A stretch of 64,000 nucleotides of DNA from Streptomyces sp. NBC_00683 (GTDB lineage Bacteria > Actinomycetota > Actinomycetes > Streptomycetales > Streptomycetaceae): NCBI RefSeq assembly GCF_036226745.1, contig NZ_CP109013.1:2914001-2978000 (forward strand). Reading direction: 5' to 3'. Below the pieces are notes generated by a model that saw nothing but the letters and a program-made list of their open reading frames with translations, ran no database searches and was not told the origin of the DNA. Shown one piece after another: positions 43,009 to 51,593 of the stretch (position 1 is its first letter; every line of letters starts with the position of its first letter). Both the position numbers and the translations under genes were made by a program.

Positions 43009-43493
43009 GCTCCGGCCCCGTCCCCGACGGCCTGCGCGAAGCGTTCCAGCGTCTCGCCCGGGCTCGGTCCGTCCAGCGCCTTGAAGATCCGCTCGGCGCC
43101 CGGGCCGTGCCGGTCCAGCTTGACGTGAGCGAGAGAGACCTTGGTGCCCCCGTCGACGGCCTCGAAGTCCACCTCGATCTGGCTCGCCCCGTCGTCGGTG
43201 GGGATGGACTGCCAGTTGGGGTCGATCCGCCAGGTCATGGCGACGCGGCGGCCGGGCACCCATTCCAGGATCCGGCCCCAGGCGATCTCGGTGCCCTCCA
43301 CGTCCCACTCGTAGTAACGCCCGCCCACGCCCGCCTCGAAGGCCAGGCCGGCCCGCTCCTTGCGCACGAGGATGTGGCTCGGCGGCCACCAGTCCACAGG
43401 GCGCTCGGTGAAGACCTTGAAGCACTGGTCGGGCGTCGCCGCCACGGTCACCGACTTCCTGACATCGGGCAGGGTCTGCGTCTGCTCGGGCAC
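43005..43493 (-). CDS. SRPBCC/AHSA1-family protein (possible cyclase)
   Basis: 162-aa single-domain START-like protein (VRKSVTVAATPDQCFKVFTERPVDWWPPSH; RVAMTWRIDPNW). Related proteins act as polyketide cyclases/aromatases or as ligand-binding proteins. GTG 43493 follows GAGGAGG closely. Coupled to the group D hydroxylase. Confidence 0.82.
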   Translation of the reverse strand: MPEQTQTLPDVRKSVTVAATPDQCFKVFTERPVDWWPPSHILVRKERAGLAFEAGVGGRYYEWDVEGTEIAWGRILEWVPGRRVAMTWRIDPNWQSIPTDDGASQIEVDFEAVDGGTKVSLAHVKLDRHGPGAERIFKALDGPSPGETLERFAQAVGDGAGA

Positions 43494-43698
43494 GGGGCCT
43501 CCTCGCTCCAGCCGGGTGTCCGCCCGGTCGCCGCATCGAATGGCGCCCACGCTGACGGCAAGCGCTAGGCCCGGTGTGGAGTTCGGCTGGAGGGCCGGGC
43601 CTCCACCCCGGGTCCAGCGGCGTGCGAGAACCCCGCAAGGACACGGGCCCACCGTCGAGCTCCTGGACAGGATCGACACGAGCGATGGGGAGAGCACG
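43494..43698. promoter_or_regulatory. Divergent promoter region, SRPBCC / ketoreductase operons
   Basis: 205 bp between oppositely transcribed units. Contains GC-rich imperfect inverted repeats but no recognisable promoter or operator. Confidence 0.4.
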
Positions 43699-44484
43699 AT
43701 GACAGACGCGGGACGACGAGTTGCCTTCGTCACCGGTGCGACCAGCGGTATCGGCCTGGCCGTGACCGAGCTGCTCGCCCGGCAGGGGGTCGCGGTGTTC
43801 GGTGTGGCGCGCAGCGCCGAGAGCGTACGCACCGTGGTCAAGCAGCTGCGTGAAGAGGGCCTCGAAGTGGCCGGCACGGTGTGCGACGTGACGTCCCTGG
43901 AGCAGATCCAGGAGGCCGTACGGGCCGCGGTCGCCGAGTACGGGCGGATCGACATCCTCGTGAACAACGCGGGCCGGGGCGGCGGCGGTGTGACGGCCGA
44001 GATGGAGGACTCGCTCTGGGACGACGTGATCGAGACCAATCTCAACGGCACCTTCCGCGTCACCCGCGAGGTACTCAAGGCCGGCCTGATGCGGGACGGC
44101 GACTGGGGCCGGATCATCAACATCGCGTCCACCGGCGGGAAGCAGGGCGTCGAACTCGCCGCGCCCTACTCCGCGTCCAAGCACGGCGTGATCGGCTTCA
44201 CCAAGGCCGTGGGCAAGGAGCTCGCCCCGACCGGGATCACCGTGAACGCCGTCTGCCCGGGCTATGTCGAGACGCCGATGGCGCAGCGCGTACGCCAGGG
44301 CTACGCGGGCCACTACGGGGTGAGCGAGCAGGAGATCCAGGACAAGTTCAACGCGAAGATCCCGCTGGGCCGTTACTCCACCCCCGAGGAGGTGGCCGGC
44401 CTGGTCGGCTACCTGGCCTCCGACACGGCCGGATCGATCACCGCCCAGGCACTGAACGTCTGTGGCGGACTCGGCAACTACTGA
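43699..44484 (+). CDS. ActIII-type polyketide ketoreductase (C9 ketoreductase)
   Basis: 261-aa SDR, the same length as ActIII, reducing the C9 ketone of the nascent poly-beta-ketone. VTGATSGIGLAVTELL, NNAGRGGGG, NIASTGGKQGV, YSASKHG (Tyr-Lys), NAVCPGYVETPM and the C-terminus QALNVCGGLGNY are the hallmarks of type II PKS ketoreductases. It leads an operon with the flavin reductase and MBL-fold cyclase. The strongest single sign of an aromatic polyketide cluster in this window. Confidence 0.96.
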   Translation: MTDAGRRVAFVTGATSGIGLAVTELLARQGVAVFGVARSAESVRTVVKQLREEGLEVAGTVCDVTSLEQIQEAVRAAVAEYGRIDILVNNAGRGGGGVTAEMEDSLWDDVIETNLNGTFRVTREVLKAGLMRDGDWGRIINIASTGGKQGVELAAPYSASKHGVIGFTKAVGKELAPTGITVNAVCPGYVETPMAQRVRQGYAGHYGVSEQEIQDKFNAKIPLGRYSTPEEVAGLVGYLASDTAGSITAQALNVCGGLGNY

Positions 44485-44540
44485 GCCCGCCCGTACCCCC
44501 TCATGGCCCTGATGGCACGAGCAGAATCGGAGTACCTGAC

Positions 44541-45083
44541 ATGACTGCTGTGACCGCCGGCGCACTGCTGGCCGAACCCGACGTGGCCGCCTTCCGTACC
44601 GCGATGGGCCGATTCCCCACGGGCGTCACCCTGCTCACCCAGGGCAGCGGCGACGACACCATCGTCATGACGCTCAACAGCCTGACCTCGGTGTCGCTCG
44701 ACCCGATGCTGATCCTGGTGTCCGTGAAGGCCGACGGCCGGATGCGGCCGCGGATCTCGCGCGCCGGGAGCTTCGCGGTGAACGTGCTGACGGAGGCGCA
44801 GCGCGACCTGGCGCAGGAGTTCTGCCGCCCCGACCGTTCGGAGGGCCGGGCCGCGATGCTGCGGCTGTCCGCCGAGGAGGGTGTCACCGGCAACGCCGTA
44901 CTGCCCGACGCGGAGACGTACGTGGAGTGCGTCCTGGACGCGGAGTACGCCGCCGGGGACCACACGCTCCTCATCGGCAGGGTGGTCGCCCTGTCCGGCG
45001 GGCTGTCCGCCCCCGACCCGCTCCTCTTCCACCAGGGCCGTTTCGGCCGGCTGCCCTCCGCCGCGAAGGAGGAGGGCGCGTGA
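44541..45083 (+). CDS. Flavin reductase (NAD(P)H:FMN/FAD) of a two-component monooxygenase
   Basis: 180-aa flavin-reductase-like split-barrel protein (FRTAMGRFPTGVTLLT, MTLNSLTSVSLDPMLILVSV, SRAGSFAVNVL). Supplies reduced flavin to the group D hydroxylase encoded divergently at 41.9-43.0 kb. Its stop overlaps the GTG of the next gene. Confidence 0.92.
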   Translation: MTAVTAGALLAEPDVAAFRTAMGRFPTGVTLLTQGSGDDTIVMTLNSLTSVSLDPMLILVSVKADGRMRPRISRAGSFAVNVLTEAQRDLAQEFCRPDRSEGRAAMLRLSAEEGVTGNAVLPDAETYVECVLDAEYAAGDHTLLIGRVVALSGGLSAPDPLLFHQGRFGRLPSAAKEEGA

Positions 45084-46009
45084 CGACGGCTCAGGCCCCG
45101 CGGGTGGCACCGCCCGGCTCGCTGGTGCCGGTCGCCGAGGACGTGTACGCCTTCGTCCAGCCGGAGGGCGGCTGGTGTCTCAACAACGCGGGCCTGGTCG
45201 CCGGCGGGGGCCGCTCCGTCCTGGTGGACACGGCGGCGACCGAGTCCCGCACCCGGCGGCTGCGGGAGGAGGTCGCCCGGATCGTTCCCGGCGGTCCGGA
45301 CTACGTCGTCAACACGCACTTCCACGGCGACCACACCTTCGGCAACGGCCAGTTCGCCCCCCGCGCGGTGGTCGTGGCCCACGCGGGGACGCGGGCCGAC
45401 ACCGAGGAGGCGGGCCTCGGCCTGCGCCACCTGTGGCCGGACGTGGAGTGGGGCGAGACCCCGCTGACGCTCCCCACCCTCACCTTCCGGGACGAACTCA
45501 CCCTGCACGGCGAGGGGCTGCGTACCGAGCTCCTGCACGTGGGGCCCGCCCACACGGCGAACGACATCGTGGCGTGGGTGCCCGAGCGCGCTGTCCTGTT
45601 CACCGGTGACGTCGTCTGGTCGGGGGTGACCCCGTACATCCTGATGGGGTCGGTCACCGGTTCGCTGCGGGCCCTGGAGCGGCTGCGGGCGCTCGGGCCC
45701 GCGGTGGTGGTCCCCGGGCACGGCCCGGTCGGCGGACCGGAGCTCATCGACGCGACGGAGGCGTACCTCCGGCTGCTCCAGGGGTTGGCCGAGGACGGTC
45801 TGCGGCGCGGCGTGGGCCCGCTGCAGGCCGCGCGGGAGGCGGACATCGGCGCGTTCGCCGGGCTCCTGGACTCCGAGCGGCTGGTCGGGAACCTCCACCG
45901 CGCGTATGCGGAGCTCGACGGCCTCGCCCCGGGTGCCCGCATCGATGTGGCGGCGTCCTTCAAGGAGATGGTCGCCTTCCACGGGGGGCTGCCGGCCTGT
46001 CACGCCTGA
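45080..46009 (+). CDS. Metallo-beta-lactamase-fold protein, probable ActIV-like cyclase/thioesterase
   Basis: 309-aa MBL-fold protein with the metal-binding motif NTHFHGDHTFG, a downstream His (HVGPAHTANDI), Asp in LFTGDVVW and final His in VVPGHGPVGG. ActIV, the second-ring cyclase of actinorhodin, belongs to this fold, and position behind an ActIII-like gene supports the same role. A general hydrolase is the alternative. GTG start overlaps the flavin reductase stop. Confidence 0.8.
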   Translation: MTTAQAPRVAPPGSLVPVAEDVYAFVQPEGGWCLNNAGLVAGGGRSVLVDTAATESRTRRLREEVARIVPGGPDYVVNTHFHGDHTFGNGQFAPRAVVVAHAGTRADTEEAGLGLRHLWPDVEWGETPLTLPTLTFRDELTLHGEGLRTELLHVGPAHTANDIVAWVPERAVLFTGDVVWSGVTPYILMGSVTGSLRALERLRALGPAVVVPGHGPVGGPELIDATEAYLRLLQGLAEDGLRRGVGPLQAAREADIGAFAGLLDSERLVGNLHRAYAELDGLAPGARIDVAASFKEMVAFHGGLPACHA

Positions 46010-46042
46010 CGGTACGGCGCACACACCGCGCCACTCGTACCT

Positions 46043-46069
46043 CTCGCACACCTCGCACACCTCGCACAA
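46043..46069 (+). repeat. Three 9-bp tandem repeats in the leader of a small reading frame
   Basis: CTCGCACAC repeated three times head to tail (the last copy ends AA), between the MBL gene stop and the small reading frame's ribosome-binding site. No known function. Confidence 0.6.
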
Positions 46070-46087
46070 CCGAAGGAGGAGTCGTCG

Positions 46088-46258
46088 ATGGAGACGATGC
46101 TGCTGGACCGTGTCACGGTGGAACTGCCGCTGCCGGAACTGTCACTGCCCCTGCCACCCGCACCGCCGGACGAGGCACCCCCCTGGGTCCCCCTGCTGCT
46201 GGCCGGGGACCTCGACGACGACGGGAGCGAACCGCACATCTGCCGCGGCATCGACTGA
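46088..46258 (+). CDS. 56-aa small protein of unknown function
   Basis: Not recognised. ATG 46088 follows AAGGAGGAG with ideal spacing, and nearly all third codon positions are G or C, so it is probably translated. The sequence is amphipathic and proline-rich (VELPLPELSLPLPPAPPDEA), continues with WVPLLLAGDLDDDGSEP and ends HICRGID with one cysteine. It has no signal peptide or transmembrane segment. It follows the cyclase gene by 78 bp and is the last plus-strand gene of the cluster operon before a perfect palindrome. Options include a small accessory protein or a RiPP-like peptide; there is no modifying enzyme beside it. Confidence 0.6.
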   Translation: METMLLDRVTVELPLPELSLPLPPAPPDEAPPWVPLLLAGDLDDDGSEPHICRGID

Positions 46259-46270
46259 CGGCCTGCCGGA

Positions 46271-46336
46271 ACGGTGTCCGGCGCATGGACGAGGGGCCCA
46301 ACGCGTTGGGCCCCTCGTCCATGCGCCGGACACCGT
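46271..46336. terminator. Perfect 66-bp palindrome, bidirectional terminator
   Basis: Two exactly complementary 33-bp arms (46271-46303 and 46304-46336) with no loop, centred on AACGCGTT, between the stop of the small protein gene and the stop of the convergent SnoaL-like gene. Far longer and more perfect than a usual terminator. Confidence 0.8.
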
Positions 46337-46338
46337 GT

Positions 46339-46797
46339 TCAGGAGGCGGCCGGAGCGACCGGGCTGTCGCGGTGGATGACACGGGAGCGGGTCAGCAGGC
46401 GGCCGTCGCGGCGGACCAGCACGTCGTCCACGGTGAAGGTCGGCTGGAAGGAGACCTTCCCTTCACGGTCGGTCTGGGTGACCAGCGTGTAGTACGAGAC
46501 CCGCAGCGTGTCCTCGTCCGCCGGGTCGGCCTCGATGAGCAGATGGCCGAACCAGTGCCGCACGGCGATGTCCTGGTAGCGGGGCAGGTTGGCCCGCATC
46601 CCGGCGATCATCTCCACCCGGCCGCTCTGCCGCTGGCCGCCCGCGTGCACGACCTCGCCGTCGTCCGTGAACGTGTCGGCGAAGCCCTCGATGTCGAGGG
46701 CGTCGACCCGTCGCATCTGCTGGGCGTAGAAGGTCTGCACCTCGGCATACAGGTCACCCGTGACCTGCTGACGGAGGGTCCCGACGGGCTGAGACAT
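46339..46797 (-). CDS. SnoaL/NTF2-like protein
   Basis: 152-aa cone-fold protein (FYAQQMRRVDALDIEGFADTFTDDGEVVHAGG; HWFGHLLIEAD). Family members in aromatic polyketide clusters serve as cyclases or hydroxylation helpers; others resemble ring-hydroxylating dioxygenase small subunits. Start ATG 46797 with GAAGGGAG. Probably the last gene of the biosynthetic cluster. Confidence 0.82.
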   Translation of the reverse strand: MSQPVGTLRQQVTGDLYAEVQTFYAQQMRRVDALDIEGFADTFTDDGEVVHAGGQRQSGRVEMIAGMRANLPRYQDIAVRHWFGHLLIEADPADEDTLRVSYYTLVTQTDREGKVSFQPTFTVDDVLVRRDGRLLTRSRVIHRDSPVAPAAS

Positions 46798-46914
46798 GGC
46801 AACTCCCTTCGCGACGGCCGCCCTCATGGCTGCGCCGTCACCACCAGGCTGCCGGGTGCGGCTGCAGCGCCACTGGAGACGCACTCGCTCCCCGCTCCGG
46901 GACGGCCCCCGGCG

Positions 46915-47874
46915 TCAGCCGAGCCGGCGTACCGGCTCCCCGTCGAGGAACGCGCGGATGTCCTCGACGGCATGCGTGTAGTACGTCGCGTAGTTGGCCC
47001 GGGACACGTAGCCCAGGTGCGGGGTCGCCAGCAGGCGCGGGGCGGTACGCATGGGGTGGCCGGCCGGAAGCGGCTCGACGTCGAACACGTCGACTCCGGC
47101 CCCCGCGATGGCCCCCTTGTGCAGTACGTCGAGCAGCGCGTCCTGATCGACGATCGCCGCCCGCGAGGTGTTGATCAGATAGCTGCCGGACCGCATCAGG
47201 CCGAGCTCCTGCGCCCCGATCAGCCCTCGGGTGCGATCGCTCAGCACCAGGTGCACGGAGACGAAGTCGCTGGTCTCCAGGAGCTCTTCCTTCGACGCGG
47301 CGAGCACGACACCTGCCTCCGCCGCCCGTTCCGCCGTCAGATTCGTGCTCCAGGCCACTACGTCCATGCCGAAGGCGAGGCCGACCCGGGCGACCCTGCT
47401 GCCGATCTTCCCCAGTCCGAGGAGCCCCAGCTTGCGCCCGTGCAGGTCCGCCCCGACGGTCGACTGCCAGGGGCCGCCGTCGCGCAGGGCGTTGGCCTCG
47501 GGCACGATCCCGCGCGCCAGGCCGAGCAGGAGCGCCCAGGTGAGCTCTACGGGCGGGGTGGTGGTGCTCGCGGTGCCGCAGACGGTGACCCCGTGCCGCT
47601 CGGCGGCGGCGTAGTCGATGACGGAGTTGCGCATGCCGGACGCGATGAGCAGCCGCAGCCGGGGCAGCCGCTCGATCAGGGAGGCGGGGAACGGCACGCG
47701 CTCGCGCAGGGTGACGACGATGTCGAAACCGGCGAGTGCGGCGGCCAGTTCGTCCTCGGAGGCGAAGTGCTCGGCGAAGCCGACGACATCGACGTCGTCG
47801 GCGACGGGCGACCAGTCCGCGGCAGTGGTGGCGACGGACTGGAAGTCGTCCAGCACGGCACAGCGAAGTTTCAC
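46915..47874 (-). CDS. D-isomer-specific 2-hydroxyacid dehydrogenase
   Basis: 319-aa NAD-dependent dehydrogenase. The NAD motif is in LGLLGLGKIGSRVARVG, catalytic Arg in NTSRAAIVDQDALL, Glu in DVFDVEPLP and His in ATPHLGYVS. Substrate unknown (phosphoglycerate-dehydrogenase-like). GTG 47874 follows GGGAG. Whether it belongs to the cluster or to the flanking chromosome is unclear. Confidence 0.92.
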   Translation of the reverse strand: MKLRCAVLDDFQSVATTAADWSPVADDVDVVGFAEHFASEDELAAALAGFDIVVTLRERVPFPASLIERLPRLRLLIASGMRNSVIDYAAAERHGVTVCGTASTTTPPVELTWALLLGLARGIVPEANALRDGGPWQSTVGADLHGRKLGLLGLGKIGSRVARVGLAFGMDVVAWSTNLTAERAAEAGVVLAASKEELLETSDFVSVHLVLSDRTRGLIGAQELGLMRSGSYLINTSRAAIVDQDALLDVLHKGAIAGAGVDVFDVEPLPAGHPMRTAPRLLATPHLGYVSRANYATYYTHAVEDIRAFLDGEPVRRLG

Positions 47875-47926
47875 GGCGTCTTCTCCCTCGGCGGCTCCCG
47901 AGGAATCTACCGGCCGCGCTCCGGGC

Positions 47927-49027
47927 TCACGCGTCCGGCCAGGCGTCCCGGTTCCGGGCGACGTCGTAGACCCTTTCGACCTGGGTGGGGGTCAGGACGT
48001 CCTTCAACGGGGCGAGGGCGGACAGGTCGCGGTCCCGGCAGACGCGGACGTCGGGCGGGGTGGCGAGCACATCGAGGGCGGCGACTCCGACGAACACCAG
48101 CACGGACCGGACCGGCACGGCGAAGGCGCAGTGCGTCTCCAGCACCGTCCGGGCATGCCGGGCCCCGGGCGCGGCTTCGAGTACGTACGTCTGCGGGGAG
48201 CCCTCGTCGATCTGCAGCGTGCCGTCCCCGATCCGTACCGAGGCACCGGGCCGGTGCTCGGTGCGCACGGCGAACACCCCTCCGGGGCCGATCAGCAGAT
48301 GCCCGATCTCCGCACCGCCCGGCAGGGGCAGGGAGTGCAGGACCCTCCAGCCGTGACGGGTCAGCCGCCTCAGCTCGGCCCCGACCCGCCGCTCCCCGGC
48401 GAGGGCGCCCCGGCGCGGATCGGCCTCCTTGCTCCGCCGCAGCGCCCCGGTGGTGGCCCGTACGAGCAGCCCGGGGCCGTTCTCGGCGAGCTGCGCCCGG
48501 AGCGCGGCACCGGGCCGTCGGGCCGCCAGGTCGTTCACGGCGGTGAGCGCGGGCAGCACGGGCCGCCGCGCCGACGCCCGCTGCCCGGGCTGCCCTGCCG
48601 GCACCTGCTGTACAGGCTGCTCGGGTTGCTCGGGCTGCCGTCCCGGTGCCTGCCGCAAGGGGGCGGGCGCGGGCTCCCGGGCCCGGCCCTGCTCCGGCAC
48701 CCGTAAGCCCTCCGGCTCCCCGTCGGGTGCGCGGCCCGGCTCCCCGTCCGGCGGGGCCGGGCGGGGAGCGTCGGGTTTCCGCATCCGCCGGAGCGGCGGG
48801 ATCCGTGGGGCCGGCGGCGGCCCCGCAGGCGCCGCCTCGTCGAGCGCGGGCATGTCCGGGACCTGCCGCGCGAGCGCGTCGGTCACGGCGTCGCGGTAGC
48901 GCGGGTGCAGGACCGTGATCGTGCCGCTGCCCAGATCCGCCCATCCGATCGCCGTGCCGTCCGGCAGGTTCACATAGAGCCGGTCGTGCCCGAAGAGCTG
49001 CCATGACGTGACCTTCAGATCCTGCAT
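47927..49027 (-). CDS. NERD-domain (nuclease-related) protein
   Basis: 366 aa. Residues about 1-65 form a small conserved domain (WQLFGHDRLYVNLPDGTAIGWADL). A Pro/Arg/Gln-rich linker (about 70-160) follows, then a NERD domain (about 210-330: GERRVGAELRRL, GHLLIGPGGVFAVRTEH, VRSVLVFVG) related to restriction-like nucleases. Widespread in Streptomyces; function unknown. Confidence 0.82.
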   Translation of the reverse strand: MQDLKVTSWQLFGHDRLYVNLPDGTAIGWADLGSGTITVLHPRYRDAVTDALARQVPDMPALDEAAPAGPPPAPRIPPLRRMRKPDAPRPAPPDGEPGRAPDGEPEGLRVPEQGRAREPAPAPLRQAPGRQPEQPEQPVQQVPAGQPGQRASARRPVLPALTAVNDLAARRPGAALRAQLAENGPGLLVRATTGALRRSKEADPRRGALAGERRVGAELRRLTRHGWRVLHSLPLPGGAEIGHLLIGPGGVFAVRTEHRPGASVRIGDGTLQIDEGSPQTYVLEAAPGARHARTVLETHCAFAVPVRSVLVFVGVAALDVLATPPDVRVCRDRDLSALAPLKDVLTPTQVERVYDVARNRDAWPDA

Positions 49028-49178
49028 TCGTGCCCCCTCGCGTTCACGCGTGCGCCACCCGACTCCCCCAGCCTGTACGGCAGTTCGACGAACGGACAGG
49101 GCGCAGAGCGGGCGCGCGGAGTCGAGCCCCCGGCGGTCCGGGCCGCCCCGCGCCCTCCACGGCACCCGGGGGCGCCTC

Positions 49179-50459
49179 TCAGCGGGGCGGCAGCCCGGGC
49201 GCCGGCCAGGCGTCCATCAGGGCCTTCACCTCGCCGCGGACCTTGGACACGGTGGCCTCGTCACCGGTGCGGGCCGCCTCGACCACGAGGTCGATCCACT
49301 GGGCGACGGCACGCATCTCGGACTCCGGGATGCCCCGGGAGGTCAGCGCGGGCGTGCCGATGCGGATGCCGGACGGGTCGAAGGGCTTACGGGGGTCGTA
49401 CGGCACCGTGTTGTAGTTGACGACGATCCCGGCCCGGTCCAGGGCCTTGGCCGCGACCTTGCCCGGTACGTCCTTCCCGGTGAGGTCGACCAGCAGCAGG
49501 TGGTTGTCCGTACCGCCGGACACCAGGTCGAAGCCGCGCGCGGCCAACTCCTCCCCCAGAGCCCGGGCATTGGCGACGACCTGATGGGCGTACTCGCGGA
49601 ACCCGGCCCCCGCCGCCTCCTTCAGCGCGACCGCGATGGCCGCGGTGGTCTGGTTGTGCGGACCGCCCTGGAGGCCGGGGAAGACCGCACGGTCGATGGC
49701 GCGCGCGTGCTCGGCCCTGGACAGCAGCATCGCTCCGCGGGGCCCGCGCAGGGTCTTGTGGGTGGTGGTGGACACGACGTCCGCGTACGGAGCGGGCGAG
49801 GGGTGCGCACCCCCGGCGATCAGTCCGGCGATGTGGGCGACATCGGCCACCAGCACCGCCCCCACCTCGCGGGCGACGTCGGCGAACCCGGCGAAGTCGA
49901 TCACCCGGGGCACCGCGGTGCCGCCGCAGAAGATCAGCTTGGGCCGCTCGGCGCGTGCCAGGTCGCGCACCTCGTCCAGGTCGATGCGCCCGGTGTCGCG
50001 GCGCACCCCGTACTGCACGCCCCGGAACCAGGTGCCGGTCGCGGAGACGCCCCAGCCGTGCGTGAGGTGCCCGCCCATCGGCAGCGACATCCCGAGGACG
50101 GTGTCGCCCGGTTCGAGGAAGGCCAGGTACGCGGCGAGGTTGGCGGGCGAGCCGGAGTACGGCTGCACATTGGCGTGGTCCATCCCGAAGAGCGCCTTGG
50201 CCCGCTCGACGGCCAGCGTCTCCACCTGGTCGATGACCTGCTGGCCCTCGTAGTAGCGCTTGCCGGGGTAGCCCTCGGAGTACTTGTTCTGCAGGACGGT
50301 GCCGGTCGCATCGAGGACGGCGGCGGACACGTAGTTCTCACTGGGAATCAGGCGCAGGGTGTCCGCCTGGAGCCGCTCCTCGGCGCTCACCAGGGCGGCG
50401 AGTTCCGGGTCGGCCGCTGTCAGGGCGGGTCGGCGGTCATCGGACGGCTGTACGGCCAC
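49179..50459 (-). CDS. glyA: Serine hydroxymethyltransferase
   Basis: 426-aa PLP enzyme interconverting serine and glycine with tetrahydrofolate. LRLIPSENYVS at the N-terminus, SGSPANLAAYLAF, the PLP lysine in VSTTTHKTLRGPRGA and the glycine-rich GLQGGPHNQTTAA are diagnostic. GTG 50459 follows GGGAGG. Preceded by a ZTP-type riboswitch, which fits its role in one-carbon metabolism. It may be a second SHMT copy in this genome. Confidence 0.95.
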   Translation of the reverse strand: MAVQPSDDRRPALTAADPELAALVSAEERLQADTLRLIPSENYVSAAVLDATGTVLQNKYSEGYPGKRYYEGQQVIDQVETLAVERAKALFGMDHANVQPYSGSPANLAAYLAFLEPGDTVLGMSLPMGGHLTHGWGVSATGTWFRGVQYGVRRDTGRIDLDEVRDLARAERPKLIFCGGTAVPRVIDFAGFADVAREVGAVLVADVAHIAGLIAGGAHPSPAPYADVVSTTTHKTLRGPRGAMLLSRAEHARAIDRAVFPGLQGGPHNQTTAAIAVALKEAAGAGFREYAHQVVANARALGEELAARGFDLVSGGTDNHLLLVDLTGKDVPGKVAAKALDRAGIVVNYNTVPYDPRKPFDPSGIRIGTPALTSRGIPESEMRAVAQWIDLVVEAARTGDEATVSKVRGEVKALMDAWPAPGLPPR

Positions 50460-50468
50460 GGGGGTCCT

Positions 50469-50618
50469 CCCGGGTCGGTCGCAGTGCTGCGACGTGGACC
50501 CGGATGCCCAGGCGGACGGCCCTCCGGCGATGACGCCCCGGGCAGGCCCGGGGTGTGCCGCTCCCTCGTGGTCGTTTCCACGGAGCACCCTGCCGGGTAC
50601 GCGCCAGTCGCGGCGTTC
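50469..50618 (-). promoter_or_regulatory. ZTP (pfl) riboswitch upstream of glyA
   Basis: Read on the minus strand, the leader contains the conserved blocks of the ZTP aptamer in order: GACTGGCG (50602-50609), CGAGGGAGCG (50559-50568) and CCGCCTGGGCA (50505-50515). A stable hairpin (50469-50503) then abuts and partly overlaps the GGGAGG ribosome-binding site of glyA, giving a plausible translational switch. ZTP riboswitches commonly control glyA, purine and folate genes. Confidence 0.78.
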
Positions 50619-50752
50619 CGCACTTTACTGCGCGGACGTCCGCGGCGGGTGCTTGTCGGACGTGGTCGGCGATTTCACCGATGTTCCGGGAGAGCGGGCG
50701 GCGCGATGGTGTGCAACGGCACCCGCCCCCATCCGCTCCCCGGAGGAATCCC

Positions 50753-51538
50753 ATGCGCATCCCCCGCGTGCTCACCGCAACCATGCTGGCCGTCGGGCTG
50801 GCGGGCATCTCGGTACCCGTATCCGCTGCCACGTCGACCGCGGCGGCGGCCGGGCAGTACGTGGCCCTCGGCGACTCGTACGCCTCCGGTACCGGCGCGG
50901 GCGACTACTCGGACACGGCCTGTACCCGGAGCAGGAACGCCTATCCGCAGCTCTGGGCGAACGCCAACGCCCCGGGCTCGTTCACCTTCGCCGCCTGCGG
51001 CGGGGCGAAGATCCCCGATGTCCTCGCCGACCAGGTCGAGCACCTGGGCTCGGGCACCACCCTGGTCAGTCTCAGCATCGGCGGCAACGACTCCGGCTTC
51101 GCCTCGACGATGCTGAGCTGCAAGTACTCCACGCTCTCGGCCTGCGAGCGGGCCCTGGACACGGCAGCGGAGTACGTCCGCGACGAACTTCCGGGCGAGC
51201 TGGACCAGTTGTACGCGACCGTGCGCGACCGGGCACCCGGCGCCCATGTCGTCGTCGTGGGCTACCCGCACCTCTACAAGGAGGGCGGTCTCTGCCTCGG
51301 CGGTCTCAGTTCGGCCAAGCGCACGGCTGTGAACAAGGGTTCCGATCTTCTGAACGCGACGATCGCGGGCCGCGCCGCCGCGGCCGGTTTCGCCTTCGCG
51401 GACGGCCGTCCCGCGTTCGCGGGCCACGAGATCTGCACGAGCGACCCGTGGATCAGCGACTCGAACGTGCACCCCACGGCGGAGGGGCACGAGAAGGCCT
51501 ACCTGCCGGCCCTCGAAGCGGCGGTCCCGGCCGGCTGA
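50753..51538 (+). CDS. Secreted SGNH-family esterase/lipase
   Basis: 261-aa extracellular hydrolase with an N-terminal signal peptide (about 1-33, ending SAATSTAAAA). Block I is YVALGDSYASGTGAGDY (nucleophile Ser), block III IGGNDSGF, and block V SNVHPTAEGH (Asp/His pair region). Resembles the Streptomyces lipase/phospholipase SGNH enzymes with conserved disulfide cysteines. ATG 50753 after GGAGG. Confidence 0.93.
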   Translation: MRIPRVLTATMLAVGLAGISVPVSAATSTAAAAGQYVALGDSYASGTGAGDYSDTACTRSRNAYPQLWANANAPGSFTFAACGGAKIPDVLADQVEHLGSGTTLVSLSIGGNDSGFASTMLSCKYSTLSACERALDTAAEYVRDELPGELDQLYATVRDRAPGAHVVVVGYPHLYKEGGLCLGGLSSAKRTAVNKGSDLLNATIAGRAAAAGFAFADGRPAFAGHEICTSDPWISDSNVHPTAEGHEKAYLPALEAAVPAG

Positions 51539-51549
51539 CGGGCCGGACC

Positions 51550-51586
51550 GGCGGTCCTCCACGGCGTCCACCGGTGGAGGACCGCG
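51550..51586. terminator. Bidirectional terminator between esterase and Ku genes
   Basis: 12-bp perfect arms GCGGTCCTCCAC (51551-51562) and its complement (51574-51585) between the convergent stops. Confidence 0.6.
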
Positions 51587-51593
51587 CCGCCCT

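Noticed and set aside
46142..46492. Two short open frames both beginning MSGAWTRGPTRWAPRP
   Set aside because: They are the two strands of the perfect palindrome read outwards, which explains the identical start; no ribosome-binding sites.
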